Below, one piece after another: positions 20,516 to 32,185 of a stretch of 64,000 nt of DNA; position 1 is the stretch's first letter; each line of letters opens with the position of its first letter. The DNA lies in NCBI RefSeq assembly GCF_021347895.1, contig NC_067132.1:1054001-1118000 (forward strand), read 5' to 3'. The stretch comes from Acanthochromis polyacanthus. Lineage: Eukaryota; Chordata; Actinopteri; Pomacentridae. Position numbers and translations under genes: made by a program. Below the pieces are notes generated by a model. The model worked only from the letters and a program-made list of their open reading frames with translations. It searched no databases and was not told where the DNA came from.

Positions 20516-21368
20516 TAGATCTTTAGCATTTGACCAGCTGCCATTGTAATAAACATTTTGAGTTCTGTATGAAAGGCCTTGCATTTTGGCATCCGTGCTG
20601 ATGGAGACTTAGACAGTCAAATAAACACTGTCCTGGAACAAGTACACTCCTTCATGTAAATGGCAATCCTAAATGTCCCTGGCTTACCCCAGTAGTGGGG
20701 TGCATTGTAAGACAATGCAGTCAGCCACTTGGCAAAAACTTCAGTCAGGAACATCTTGGGGAACATGACGTCCAAGATACTGATTTGTTCTCCACACTTC
20801 CTAGACCTGATTCTGATCAAGCATCAACGGGATGCAGTTAAACAAGTTTGATTCACAGAAGCCCCTGATGCATAACCTAGAGAATACAATATCCTGGTGC
20901 CAGACTCCATAGGACACCCTGTCACCCTTTTTCGATCAAAAAGAACCAGGTGCTAGTTTGGTGCTAGTTCAGAGCTGGTGCTTTGTTGGCTTGGCTCTCA
21001 TGCCTCCTAAAAACCAGTTTGCTTTTCCATTGGCAAGGAGCCAAGTTAGAGCCACATCATTGTGTCACTAGCCCATTTTTGCATAGCACCTTTTATTGTT
21101 ATCGGTTACGGTTCACTGTATTTGGTCATTAATTCACTGTTTTTTGTATAAAAGTTTATTGCATTTGTCTAAACGGGAAGTCACGTGACGTGGGAGGGTT
21201 TTTTGTTAAACGCAAGGCCCACAGCTATTCATTCATTGAAAGGTGTATTGGAGCAGCAGTAGCCAGGCTGTGGCCTCCATACAATTTTCATCGTGGCACG
21301 TGCAAGTGTTAATATTTGTTTTGTTTCGTTTTACTAGTTGGATAACTCAATACTAAACATAATTTAAA

Positions 21369-22561
21369 TGTAGTGTCTACAGATACGGACCAGTACCCGT
21401 GGCCTGTGGCCTACGGATACGGCACTTTACCTTTACCATAAATATTAATGAGCCGGACATAAATATTAATGAGCCGGCTGATGAACGCCCTTCGTGATTG
21501 GCTGGTAATCCGAGTGATGAAGGCGCTTCCGTGATTCGAGGAGAATCTGCATGCGGAGCCTGTCATGTCAGTCATCTGCTGTTCTCTTTTCTATTATGCA
21601 TAATGTCATTTAAATATGTGGGTTCGTGGAATTTGAACATCAGTATTTAATTATATAAAGACATTATATAACACTGTATTAAAAATAAATGTATTTTGTG
21701 TATCAACAGTGTATTCATTCAATATCAAGTTCCAATAAAGTTACAAGAAATATTTTACAATCAGTGTGCTGGGGTCATCGTTGTCTGTGGAAAAGTCCAG
21801 CATCACTATCTGACTTTTTCACGGACAGCGATTTGGGGGTTGAAATCAGCACTACTATTAAAAATAGCAAAACTTTTTATTCACGTGACCCTGTTCTAAT
21901 AAAGCACAAACAGCAAACAAAACAAATGGCGGAACTAACAGCCAGCAAACTACAAGTATTTTTTTACCTTCAAAAGTAGCTACACACTATTACATATTAA
22001 CAACCTAAACAAAACCCTGACGTATTTCTGCGTCTGTCAACACAGACACTGCACGTCACAGTCACTTTAATGTTAGCGGACTCTGTTGAATGGCTGATTT
22101 ACATAACCACAAACAAATCTCACAATATCACAGTAAATCGAGTTTGTGGTTTTTTTAATTCATGCCGAATTAAAGAGCTGCTCCTCACCATTCACGAGTG
22201 TTTGTTTCATATTCGACATCCTTAATTTTATCTTGTAAATTAGCGTCCGAAATTAAATGGGAACATTTGCAATGGAGTTCGTCAGCCGCTTCCACCACTG
22301 AACGCGGTAAACTAATTAATAGGAACTGGACTTCAAACAATTTAGACACAAAGCGTATAAACTACAATGTCTAAAGTGTGAGAGGAGACGGTGTATTTTT
22401 TGGTTAAATTATACAATGTTCGCCATCAAAGTCATTCATATAAACTGCCTGTAATGTGCAGCAAATAGTAGTTAACCGGCGCCAGCTCTTAAGTGACCTT
22501 AACGGGTCCGTACCTCGAGTACAGATGCTACGGGTACGGGTCCGTACCTCTAGCATCAACC
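21369..22561 (+). mobile_element. Mutator-like MITE, copy 2 (1193 bp)
   Basis: The left end is TGTAGTGTCTACAGATACGG and the right end inverted is GGTTGATGCTAGAGGTACGG. Both continue into the CCGTACCCGT...TACGG repeat of the 6469-6785 copy. A perfect 9-bp TSD TAATTTAAA flanks it (21360-21368 and 22562-22570). The interior differs from copy 1, is four times longer, contains a duplicated ATAAATATTAATGAGCCGG near 21440, and has no convincing coding frame. Confidence 0.82.
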
Positions 22562-22570
22562 TAATTTAAA

Positions 22571-24300
22571 ACTGAACTGTATTGTGTATTTGCAGGGGAC
22601 CATTTTGACCTTTAACTTTTTCAACAGAGACAATTAACTTTTGAAAAGACACTTGACACACTGGTCATTTCAAGGGGGCAACAACTGCGTCACTATAAAA
22701 CGTCAGTACATGACTGCATGTGTAGCCGTTCAACAACGTTCACGCACCATAACCATGGAAGTGCCTTTCCTGACTTAGCAAGCCGACATTGTGATCCAGG
22801 AGCAAATAATCAAACTGTTAGTAGCTACCTATCTTCATCGTAGTCACAAGCTTAACAGTGAACGTGTTAGCGTTAGTTTGGCTACTTAGCTTTAACTATG
22901 TTTGCATCAATTACATAGCGGTTAAACAAACACAATAAGTTGATGATAATGTCTATGTTTATCTTCATAGATGGTCTAAAGGTTAATTGTGAGGCAGAGA
23001 TCAGCTGTTATCTTTGTACATCTGCAATCACACTACTGGTGGGACACAGTCGTACCAGATTTCAGCTGAAAGCTGCTGTTCTATCCAAAGTGTCATGAGA
23101 CATTGACATTTTTATTGTGATTTACCCACCAATGTTGTTGGCTTTTGTTTCAATAAATTGTTTGAGATGAGGAGTCACTATTACATGCTACTTAAATGCC
23201 CTATTTTCATGATATATCGCTATAGCATTATTTCCATTTCCATAAATTTTACCCAAAAGTTGAACCAGTTTTTGTGAGCAGTGTGTGTAGACACGTCATA
23301 TAAGCACACTTCAGTAATATATCTGCTGCAGTAATGCAGTTTATCCATCTAGCTTGGTGTGACAGTAAAAAAAACAACATATTCTGCTGATATATGTTTA
23401 AGACTAAGAATATGGTTGAAAAGCACAACTGATTATCTGTAAAAATGTCCATACATAGAAGTGTGCACTGAACATAGAATAAAGTCTCTGTAGATTATAG
23501 AAAAACATGCATCACTCATCAAAATGTATTTATTTTTCACCCAAAGAGAAAAAAATACAAAACAAGTGAACTGAAATAACTAAAAATTAAAAAAGGTAAG
23601 ATTTTTTTTTTCTAGAAAAGAGCAAAAGTAGTGGACAATGCAGTTTATTTCTGTAGAGAGGAGGAGCTGCAGGATGGGACCAGCGACCTGCAGAGTAGCA
23701 GTCCTGGCAACTGGACCTCATCATCCAAGGCCGTCAACTAAATAAAAAGTACAAGAAATGTTGTTGATCAAATCAAATCAAATGAATGTTTATTGTCATC
23801 TTATTCGATGAGATAGCGTTTCTCCAGTAGACCAGGTCAGCAGTTCAGTAAACTGACCACCTGCTGTTTTATCGTCATTCTGGTTGTCTGGTTGTTTTTC
23901 CTCCGATGCTCCTAAAAGGCCTGCCTGATGGTAGCAGTTCACATAGTTTGTGGAGAGGGTGTGGGGAGTCACGAACAATGGTCAGTGCCCTGCTCCTGCA
24001 GCGGCTCTGGAAAAGTTCATGAACAGAGAGGTGGGAAACTCCGATGACATCTGTATGACAAATCAATTTTTCCATTAATTGATTACACTGGCCAACAACA
24101 TTTTTGCTGACTTACAACTGAGACTTGTTTCTGACTAATTTGAAGGTGCTGAATCCAAAAATCACAATGGTTTTTGCCTAGGATGTCAGGTTTTTGCTCT
24201 ATGGCATAACTGCATATTTATCAAGTACGTATTAAAATATGATCACTTTAACAATCCCAGAATTTTTACTTGTTTAAAAACCACAACATTTCCAACAAGT
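22571..24300. other. No gene recognised
   Basis: AT-rich sequence without a supportable gene. Bases 23766-23830 contain AATGAATGTTTATTGTCAT, similar to the 3' ends of several fish retroelements, but no element could be delimited. Confidence 0.35.
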
Positions 24301-24311
24301 AATGCCACAAA

Positions 24312-24995
24312 TCATTTATGTGATGAGTATGGACAAGATAGGTCATCAATATATGTTACTTTGGTACCATCTTGGAGCAAATTCTTTTCATTCAATCTTG
24401 AAGCTAATAGTTCTGATGTTTCTTTTGAAAGACCTAAATCTCGTGTTAAATCATTCAGCTCAGCCTGATTAAAACACTCTGGCTCTTTTGTGCTTGGACC
24501 GCATTCTTCAAAATCGACATCACTACCATGTTCGCTATCAGCCGACATAACATCTTGATCTTCATCAAGTGAAGGAAACTCTGTAAAATGTGGCACAGGT
24601 ACATCATCAGAATGGGGCACAGGACGAATTGCTGAATTCAGATTTGGGTAGCTTATTTTATGCTTATTTTTCTTGTTATAACCAGAAGTGTTGATGAGGC
24701 AAAAGTAGCAATCGTCGATATGATTCTTCGGCTCTCGCCACACCATAGGAATGCCAAATGCTAGTTTCTCCCTCTTTCCCTTGGTCCATTGTCTCAAGTT
24801 TTCAATGCAAGGCTTGCACACTTTATGTGGTGCCCAAGACTTGTCCTGGTCTCCAAGTTTGACCTTAAAGTAAGCCAAGTAGGCTCGCTTCACAAAGTCA
24901 CCAATATTCGCCCTTTGAGATGGTACAGTAAAATTTCCACAGATATAACAAAATGCATCTGGAGTATTCACATACTTTCTACGAGCAGTAGCCAT
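24312..24995 (-). CDS. Cysteine-rich repetitive protein, N-terminal 227 aa, unknown function
   Basis: An uninterrupted frame starts MATARRKYVNTPDAFCYICG and holds three CxxC pairs at residues 16/19, 60/63 and 96/99, suggesting zinc binding. Landmarks are LGDQDKSWAPHKVCKPC and FGIPMVWREPKNHIDDCYFC, then an acidic middle and a helical LNDLTRDLGLSKETSELLAS segment. I recognise the type: a multi-copy, mobile-element-like family of fish and invertebrates whose members continue for several hundred residues past the TKVT motif. Here the frame leaves the family pattern after GTKVTY, at AAA/GTAACA, which could be a splice donor or a truncation. The function of the family is not known to me. Confidence 0.6.
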   Translation of the reverse strand: MATARRKYVNTPDAFCYICGNFTVPSQRANIGDFVKRAYLAYFKVKLGDQDKSWAPHKVCKPCIENLRQWTKGKREKLAFGIPMVWREPKNHIDDCYFCLINTSGYNKKNKHKISYPNLNSAIRPVPHSDDVPVPHFTEFPSLDEDQDVMSADSEHGSDVDFEECGPSTKEPECFNQAELNDLTRDLGLSKETSELLASRLNEKNLLQDGTKVTYIDDLSCPYSSHK

Positions 24996-25904
24996 GCTTG
25001 ACTTTCAATCTGAAACACAACAGGAAATTTAATTATTTCGGGTTTAAGTTGGCATTTTCCCAATTAAACATGATGGGTGTGGCAGCCACCGATACTACAA
25101 GTCCAAATGCCACAGAAAAAAAATGTGATGTGATAGGTAAAAACTGATGTCATTTCTGAAATCAGGACCCCAAAATTAGGTAAAAACAGGTGTTAGTTTT
25201 CAGTCAGCAGAAAAAAAGTTAAAATTTGTTGGGCAGTGTTAATTGCTTTGTCCATACAGTGTTAGAAAATTTTATTTAAAAAAAATACGTGTAATAATTT
25301 CCAACAGTGCTAAATGCCTTGTTTTATTCAAGCAACACCTAAAAATCACCCCCCCAAAAAAATCTGCGTTTAAGAAATTAATACATTGAATTTCCACGTC
25401 TGCAAAGCTGGAAAATCACAGAACAATCAGCATTTTTCCTTGAAATTCTGAAAATAACTACACATTACCAGTACTTTTTACTTCACCTTGTTAATTTGAT
25501 CATTTGAATCAGATTTTTAGACTTCTATTAATGCTGCAAATAACTGGAATATCAGTGATAACATGTAAACATAACTTTATGTCTGTGCTGTTAGCGAATG
25601 TATATCTTCGTGAAACTTCAATGTTTTGAGTAACGAAATACTAACTGCTACCAAAGTAGTTTCTGAACTGGGATAAAGTCTATGTACTGGAAGTAAATAC
25701 AGCCTATGACTCATTCATGCCGATATTAATAAATCTGTATGAAAAAACTGTAAACTTAGGAGTATTACCAAGAAAAACACGACTGATAAACCATGGATGA
25801 CTTAATGATTACTGAACGCCTGCAAGAAGAAAAAAGTTTTTATATCGATGTTATTTAAATTGAGGTCAGAAGAGGCAGAAGACAAGTATAAGAAATATAA
25901 AAAA
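24996..25904. other. No gene recognised
   Basis: AT-rich sequence directly upstream of the cysteine-rich gene. It may hold that gene's 5' region, but I see no element that fixes a promoter. Confidence 0.35.
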
Positions 25905-25908
25905 TATA

Positions 25909-26583
25909 CACTGACAGTCATTAAAAACTTTGAGACCATATTTTTAAACATAATTTTTATTTTGAAGCCCGAAACTGGATTTTCTTCATATGAATCATTT
26001 GTTTAGCATATTGGCATAGAGAAACAAAAATCTAAAGTTTCAAGAATGATTTCAAGATAAAGAATTTCACAAAAGAAAACGGCACCTGCCAAACACAAAG
26101 TCACAACAGTCAATACCGAGTATGGCCTCCATTTGCTTCGATGCAGGCAGCAATCTGTCGGCGCATGCTTTGGACCAGGCTTCTGATTGTGGGTTGGGAA
26201 CAGCCCATACGCCTGGCTACATCACTGTAGCTCAAACCGGCCTCCACCATACCCAGTGCCCGGAAACGTTGTTCATGTGATAGACGCGGCATGATGCTGT
26301 TCACTGGACTAACAATGGTGGCCTTTTTAGGGCCTTTATATAGGCCTTCAAAACCCATTCTCAAATTGTGCAGATACTCACTGAGTATTGCTTGGTGTGT
26401 TATTTGGTTCACTTTTGCAAAGTGACCAACCCATGTGCAATGAATCATGACAAAATGACAACTCATCATTATCTCAACTACCAGGGCACTAGATCATCAG
26501 TAAATCCACAATGAATAATTACAACCCCCCGACAAGTAGAATTCTGCGTACATTTCTATCTCAAAGTTTCTATTGACTGTCAG
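25909..26583 (-). mobile_element. Tc1/mariner deletion derivative (about 675 bp)
   Basis: The inverted ends are CACTGACAGTCATTAAAAAC at 25909 and, inverted from 26583, CTGACAGTCAATAGAAACTT, with TA-rich flanks. The only coding content is the - strand frame at 26110-26292, which joins the start of a Tc1-like transposase to its end. It is a non-autonomous element made by internal deletion. Confidence 0.75.
26110..26292 (-). pseudogene. Transposase with N and C termini joined (60 aa)
   Basis: MPRLSHEQRFRALGMVEAG then LSYSDVARRMGCSQPTI is the helix-turn-helix start of a Tc1-like transposase. Within a few residues it passes into SMRRQIAACIEANGGHTRY, which resembles the usual transposase C terminus. 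The whole DDE domain is missing, yet the frame is open to its stop. The upstream ATGs that extend the frame to 26469 do not look like transposase. Such a product could at most bind DNA. Confidence 0.75.
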
Positions 26584-26675
26584 TATATATTAGTATAGAT
26601 ATTGAGAAAACAAAAGAAGGAGTACCATTGTGAGCTACAAATCAATAACAGAAACAATATGAAAGCTATGTGTTG

Positions 26676-27064
26676 AATAATCCATCCATCCATCCATCCA
26701 TCCATCCATCCATTCTCTATACACCGCTTTATCCTCATTAGGGTCGCGGGGGGTGCTGGAGCCTAGCTCAGCTGACTCGGGCAAAGGCAGGGGACACCCT
26801 GGACAGGTCGCCAGTCTGTCGCAGGGCTACATATACAGACAAACAATCACACTCACACCTACGGGCAATTTAGAGTGATCAGTTAACCTCAGCATATTTT
26901 TGGACTGTGGGAGGAAGCAGGAGTGCCCGGAGAAAACCCACGCATGCACAGGGAGAACATGCAAACTCCATGCAGAAAGATCCCAGGCCCACCCCGGGAC
27001 GTGAACCAGGGAACTTCTTGCTGCAAGGCGAAAGTGCTAACCACTACGTCACTGTGCAGCCACT
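26676..27064 (-). mobile_element. GGCTGCACAGTG-type dispersed repeat, copy 2, with (ATCC)n tail
   Basis: This reverse-oriented copy has the (ATCC)n tail at 26680-26713, the TTTTTGGACTGTGGGAGGAA and CACGCATGCACAGGGAGAAC landmarks, and the tRNA-like head at 27000-27062. It is the most complete copy in the window. Confidence 0.8.
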
Positions 27065-27339
27065 AACTTAATAATGAATAATGTTAAAAGTTTTTTCTTA
27101 GTAAAGAAGAAAAATTAATATTGTTAAAGGTTGTGGAAATAAAGGATCCACTGACTGCATGGATATTTATTTATTTATTTATTTAATGTTTATTTAACAG
27201 GGACGAGACATATAACATTGCCACAACGGGAAAATGTGAATGTATATAGGACATCTAGCTTCAGCTAATTTGCAGTCTTTGTCCCTGGACATGATATTCA
27301 TCAAAAATATAATCTAAGTAATTAGTGAACCATTCACAT

Positions 27340-28015
27340 ATATTTGCAACCTATCACTTACAACTGGAATATTTCCCGAATATATGAAAATAGCCAAAGT
27401 TATTCCACTACATAAAAATGGAGATGTGTTTTCCAACTACAGGCCAGTATTCTTGATTCCACAATTTATAAATATCATAGAAAAATATTTGTTACCAGGT
27501 TTGCCAAATTCATTTTAAGCAGTAGTCAGTACAGTTTTAGACCCAATCCACATCAGTGGAACTAATGCAGTTAACTGAAGAAATATTCACTGCCATAGAT
27601 GTAAAACATTATTTTGAAAGCATCTTTGTTGACCTTAAAAGGGTGGCACATCAGTGGATTTCTGGTTACTTGGAAAATAGAAATCAGTATGTGCAGACAG
27701 ATACTGTAAAATCTGAATCATATATAAAATGTGGTATGCCTCAGAGGTCAGTCCTTTGACATGTTTGTACATGTTATATAGTTATCTGATTATTCCATGT
27801 CTGACCTACTGTGTTGAAGTTTGGGGAGATGCCTGAAAGACAAACATCCAGTCAATTTTCATTTTACAGAAAAGAGCCAGAAAAACAACCAAAAAGAGAC
27901 CCAACAAACCATTCCTTCAGTTAAAATTGTTGAAATTTTATGACATAGTAGATTATAGTATTCAGAAATTATGTATAAAGCTCATAAAGAAATCTACCAG
28001 TCAATGTCCAGAACA
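27340..28015 (+). pseudogene. LINE reverse-transcriptase remnant
   Basis: The + strand reads TTGIFPEYMKIAKVIPLHKN then FSNYRPVFLIPQF, the first RT blocks. Further on come IKCGMPQRSVL (the GxPQGS block) and IIPCLTYCVEVWGD with ILQKRARK (the C-terminal domain). Stops and large deletions separate the pieces, including loss of the YxDD region. It is an old, heavily decayed copy. Confidence 0.65.
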
Positions 28016-28529
28016 AAGTAAATAGAACTTGAACTGACAGATATTAAAAGAATCAAAATCACATGCAAGATAAAAAAAAAAAAATCAATAAGTCAATCAG
28101 TCAAAATTTCTTTATCGAGCCCTTTACAACATAAAAGAAGACCAAAGTGCTTTCCTTCAGCATGACAAAACAAAATAATGCAATTTGGTTATTACAAAAA
28201 CATAGTTAAAGTCAGCATATTATTAAAATACAAAGAAATTATGAGTGTCATAATGTTTGCTATCAGAGAAAAGTCTCATTTGAGTGACAGTGGCTGTGCA
28301 GGCCTCTCAGAATTTATAGTCATTTTATTTATTTTTAATGCTTATTGTAAACAGATTGTTTGATATAAAGGGGAAGATTATAGAAGTTTATTCTTCTTTC
28401 TACTCCCTTTCATTCAGAAGTTTTTATATTGTATTGAAGAGTTTGTTATTCTTTTGTCAGTGAATGAAATAAAACTAACTAACTAACTAACACAGCACAG
28501 GCGTCCCTGGTTACCCCTAACAAATATGT

Positions 28530-28602
28530 CTTCATCCATCCATCCATCGCTTTATCCTCACTAGGGTCGCCGGGGGTGCTGGAGACCATCCCAGCTGAAC
28601 TA
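28530..28602 (-). repeat. (ATCC)n-tailed repeat fragment
   Basis: CATCCATCCATCGCTTTATC followed by CTCACTAGGGTCGC matches the tail end of the repeat at 26680. It ends just before the putative ptbp2 promoter. Confidence 0.7.
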
Positions 28603-28639
28603 CAAATGTTTTTTAGTCATTTTAACGAGAATGCATGCC

Positions 28640-28711
28640 GACCAGCTTCGGAAGTTTTCGGCAACTTCCGCCATCGCGTCGTCTTGCAACTTCACATTGC
28701 CTCCATTTTAG

Positions 28712-28716
<5 letters not shown>
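28640..28716 (+). promoter_or_regulatory. ptbp2: Candidate ptbp2 core promoter (ETS and YY1-like motifs)
   Basis: CGGAAGTT (28649-28656) and AACTTCCG (28663-28670) are inverted ETS-type sites around TTCGGC, followed directly by CCGCCATC (28669-28676), a YY1-like site. No TATA box is seen. The block is GC-rich against an AT-rich background and lies about 170 bp upstream of the ptbp2 ATG. ETS and YY1 sites near the start are common in TATA-less vertebrate promoters. The transcription start itself is not visible. Confidence 0.45.

Positions 28717-28763
<47 letters not shown>
28717..28763 (+). repeat. (TG)n microsatellite in the probable ptbp2 5' UTR
   Basis: An uninterrupted TG run of about 23 units between the candidate promoter and the start codon. 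Confidence 0.95.
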
Positions 28764-28766
<3 letters not shown>

Positions 28767-28838
28767 CGTGTGTCGTGTCCATATAAACTGGAGAGAAAAC
28801 AGGAACGAAAGCGGAGGTGCTGAGAAATCACAACAGAA

Positions 28839-28846
28839 ATGGACGG
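28839..28846 (+). CDS. ptbp2: ptbp2 exon 1 (coding part)
   Basis: ATGGACGG/GTAATA encodes M-D and most of G. The start fits the MDGI... N terminus shared by vertebrate PTB proteins. The 5' UTR extends upstream for an unknown length. Confidence 0.85.
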
Positions 28847-30347
28847 GTAATATTTTATCAGCGATTTTATCTGCTAAATCTCGTCTCACATATGTTAAGG
28901 CAGTACAGGACACGGTCTTTGTAAATGCGTCATTTTCTGGTGAAGCTGAGGAGGAGTCGATTCCTTGTGTTAACGGGTTTCCATAGCCACGCGCTCGCTT
29001 TTCCATTCAGGAAGTATCTCACGTTAGCATGCTGCTGTAACTTAGCTCACGATCTCTCTTTATCTCATTAAATGCGTCAAAACTTATTTTAGGTTGAATA
29101 GACTATACAGAGAGGTCCTAAGGAGAAGCACTTGTACAGTTCCATAATATATACAATTGCATTTTACAGCCAGTGACATCTAAGCGGCTCGTGAAGTTTA
29201 GCAAATCGTTATGCTAACTAGTATACAACACCATTGATCCTTTGTGTAGTAGCTAACAAGCTTTAGCTGACCGAGTAGATCCAGTATATCAACTAGAAGC
29301 TATATCTTCCAGTAAGCTTAGTATGTGATTGTAAATGAATATGTGTCAACACTACTGGAAAAATACACAAGGTAAAATCAAGGTAAAATACTACAGTTTA
29401 TTTAAGTGTAACTACGTGAACTTAAAGTGATACACTCAGCTTGGTATAAATTTTATACCAGTTTTATGAAGTGTAGAGTGTGCCATTCAAAGACTGTAGG
29501 TTGGCTGTTCATTGAAGTTAAATGTAGAATGGCTTACACATTACTTACAGATGTGATGAATCATAAATGAGAACCATGAAAAATAGATGCAACACCATGA
29601 AGCCAAATTATGATGATGTCGTAAGAATAGAAGTTGTGCAGGCCTACCTATTTACATATGCATAGCAAAATAGTAACCTGTATGTACAAGTGGTGTCAGA
29701 GTTACTGTTTGGAATATGCAAGTGAAAATGTACTGGCAGGAGTCCAATCAGTCCACATTATACTGTTAAACAGCTTTTGTTCTTTGAGAAAATAAGAATG
29801 TCACAAAACTTGTAGGTAGACATAAATGTGTAACACATTTGAACAACTCCGACTTATTTTATTTTACACATTAGGATTTCTAACACTGTTACTATCTTCT
29901 TTTAAGAAAGGATGATCCATGTTACATGATTGCGTATCCCAGTGTATAGTGTGTTGTTTACTTTTGTAAGATAAGGTCAATCAGATCAAATAAGATAAGG
30001 TGGAATGTTATTTTTCCGTAAACGTATTCTTTAATTTTGGAGCGGTGTTCAGTTTTAAATGATGTTGTATTAACCACATGAAAATGACTTCTCTTTCAGC
30101 ATAAGTGATGTAGCAGTTGGAGTGAAGGTGAGTTTTCTGATTTTGCTTGTGTTCATCACACAAATCATATAAACATGCTCACAACGCTATAGTTTATTTG
30201 GTTGCGTTGTGAATGCACATTTTTGTTGCCTGTATACTTCTCTGAACAAAGCAAACAGCCTGGGATTAGATAAGCTGAATCTTGAATTTTTTGATTAATA
30301 AAGCATCTGCCTGTCTGCCTGCCTGTCTGTCTGTCTGTCTGTCTGTC

Positions 30348-30394
<47 letters not shown>

Positions 30395-32150
30395 GATGCT
30401 GCAAAATTAAATTTCCAAACTTTAAATGGACTTATTATAAATAGACTTATTTCTTTGAGATATTTCTGAGCAATGGATGTTTTCTTTCTGAACTAACTTT
30501 TGAGGCAATATTCTTAAATATATTTTCGGTATCTATTTTCTTTAAAGGCCCAGTATAAGCTTCTGCTTGCGCAGTAAAGAGAAACAATTTTCATCATTTA
30601 CCCTATTAGAGGCCAGAAAATAGTGAAAAAAACATCCCCGTGACACACTCCTGGAGCCTAAAGTGATGTCCTAACTTTAGGCTCCAAGATAGTCAACTTA
30701 CTATAATGCAAGATCAAGGAAATATTTGCATATCAATCGCTGAAATCATTGCACATTCAACATTCTTTCTAACAAACTAAAAAAAAAAAATGAAGCAAAC
30801 ATTGTAAATGTTGCAAATTAATAGTCTGTTTCAGTGTTTCCTCTCCTATATGACCGACGAGGCGGGTCGCCTCATTACAATTTTGCCGACATTGCCGCCT
30901 CACTGGTCCGCGCCAAAAAAAAAAAAAAGTAATGCTAAATATTAGAAAGCATTGACACATAAGTCCGGTATATTCGCTGCTGAAATCAGGCACGACAAAA
31001 CCCGTTCTCACGAACGAGACAAATGATTTCAATGTAATGTAAAGTTCCTAGTTTCTTTTGATAAAATGATTTATAGAGTGCCCGAAATTATATCATTCAA
31101 TGGCAAAACAAATTCTGTAATTTCAACGGTTCAGCGGGCCGTTTTGATGTCTGCATAAGCATTTTTCAAAATAGAAAGACACTGCCAACATGATTATAGA
31201 AACACTATACACCCATGGAAAGCTTAGATTGATCAACATTAATCCCCACTTATATATATATATTTGATTTGCCTCATGTAATAAAGAGAGCATGTGTTCA
31301 AATTTGGTGTTTGTGTTTTCAAGAATGTTTACTTAAAGTCTTTCATTCAGCTGCCTGACACATATCACAGTGCAAAATTATGTATTCTAACTCAAGTTAA
31401 CAACTGGTATTCTAAAGAAGTTATTTCTTTGTTCAAAAAGGTAACAGTTTTGAAAACAGAACTAACTCCTTCAGAAAACCAGTTGTTAACTGAGAGTTGA
31501 AGTTTTCTTTCACATTTTTAAGTAAAATGAAGGTCATGACATAACCTTTTTATTATAAATAAAAATGAAGTGGGAATTTGGTACCTAACATGTAGTTGTT
31601 TTTAGAGAAAAAAGTAAAAGTCAGCACTTGATTCCAGATTCAAGTCCTTTGTCATCTTTTTCAAATTTGTAATAAGAACTGATGTGGCATTTTGGAATGG
31701 CTTGTGGAAATCTGACCAGAATATAATAGACTGGACTAGTTGACATGTTTTGATCGCAAGGACAAGTGGGTTTATATTTGTCATATTTTCTCCCTATCAC
31801 TAATTTTTAGAAAAGAAACATGAAAATTTTATTTAATTTAGTTTTTGGAAATGGCTACAAATACAACAAAATGTGCTCCAAATTGTGCCAGAATGCCCCA
31901 TTTTGCATCTTGATTTTCCTACACCCCACCACCTCACAGCCATTTCAACCCAGGGGAAACAGTGCTGTTTATTGACCAGTTAGTTAAGGTGTGACTTCTC
32001 TGTGACATTTATAAACTATTCTTGATGTTATTTCAATAGCCCTTGTAGATAAGATAAGACACTTTATTAAGCCCCTGAAGTCAGCATTGTGTCATTCAGA
32101 AATGAATAGCTTTTACTTTAACGGTCCTTTCAGCTTTTCTTATATATGTA

Positions 32151-32185
<35 letters not shown>

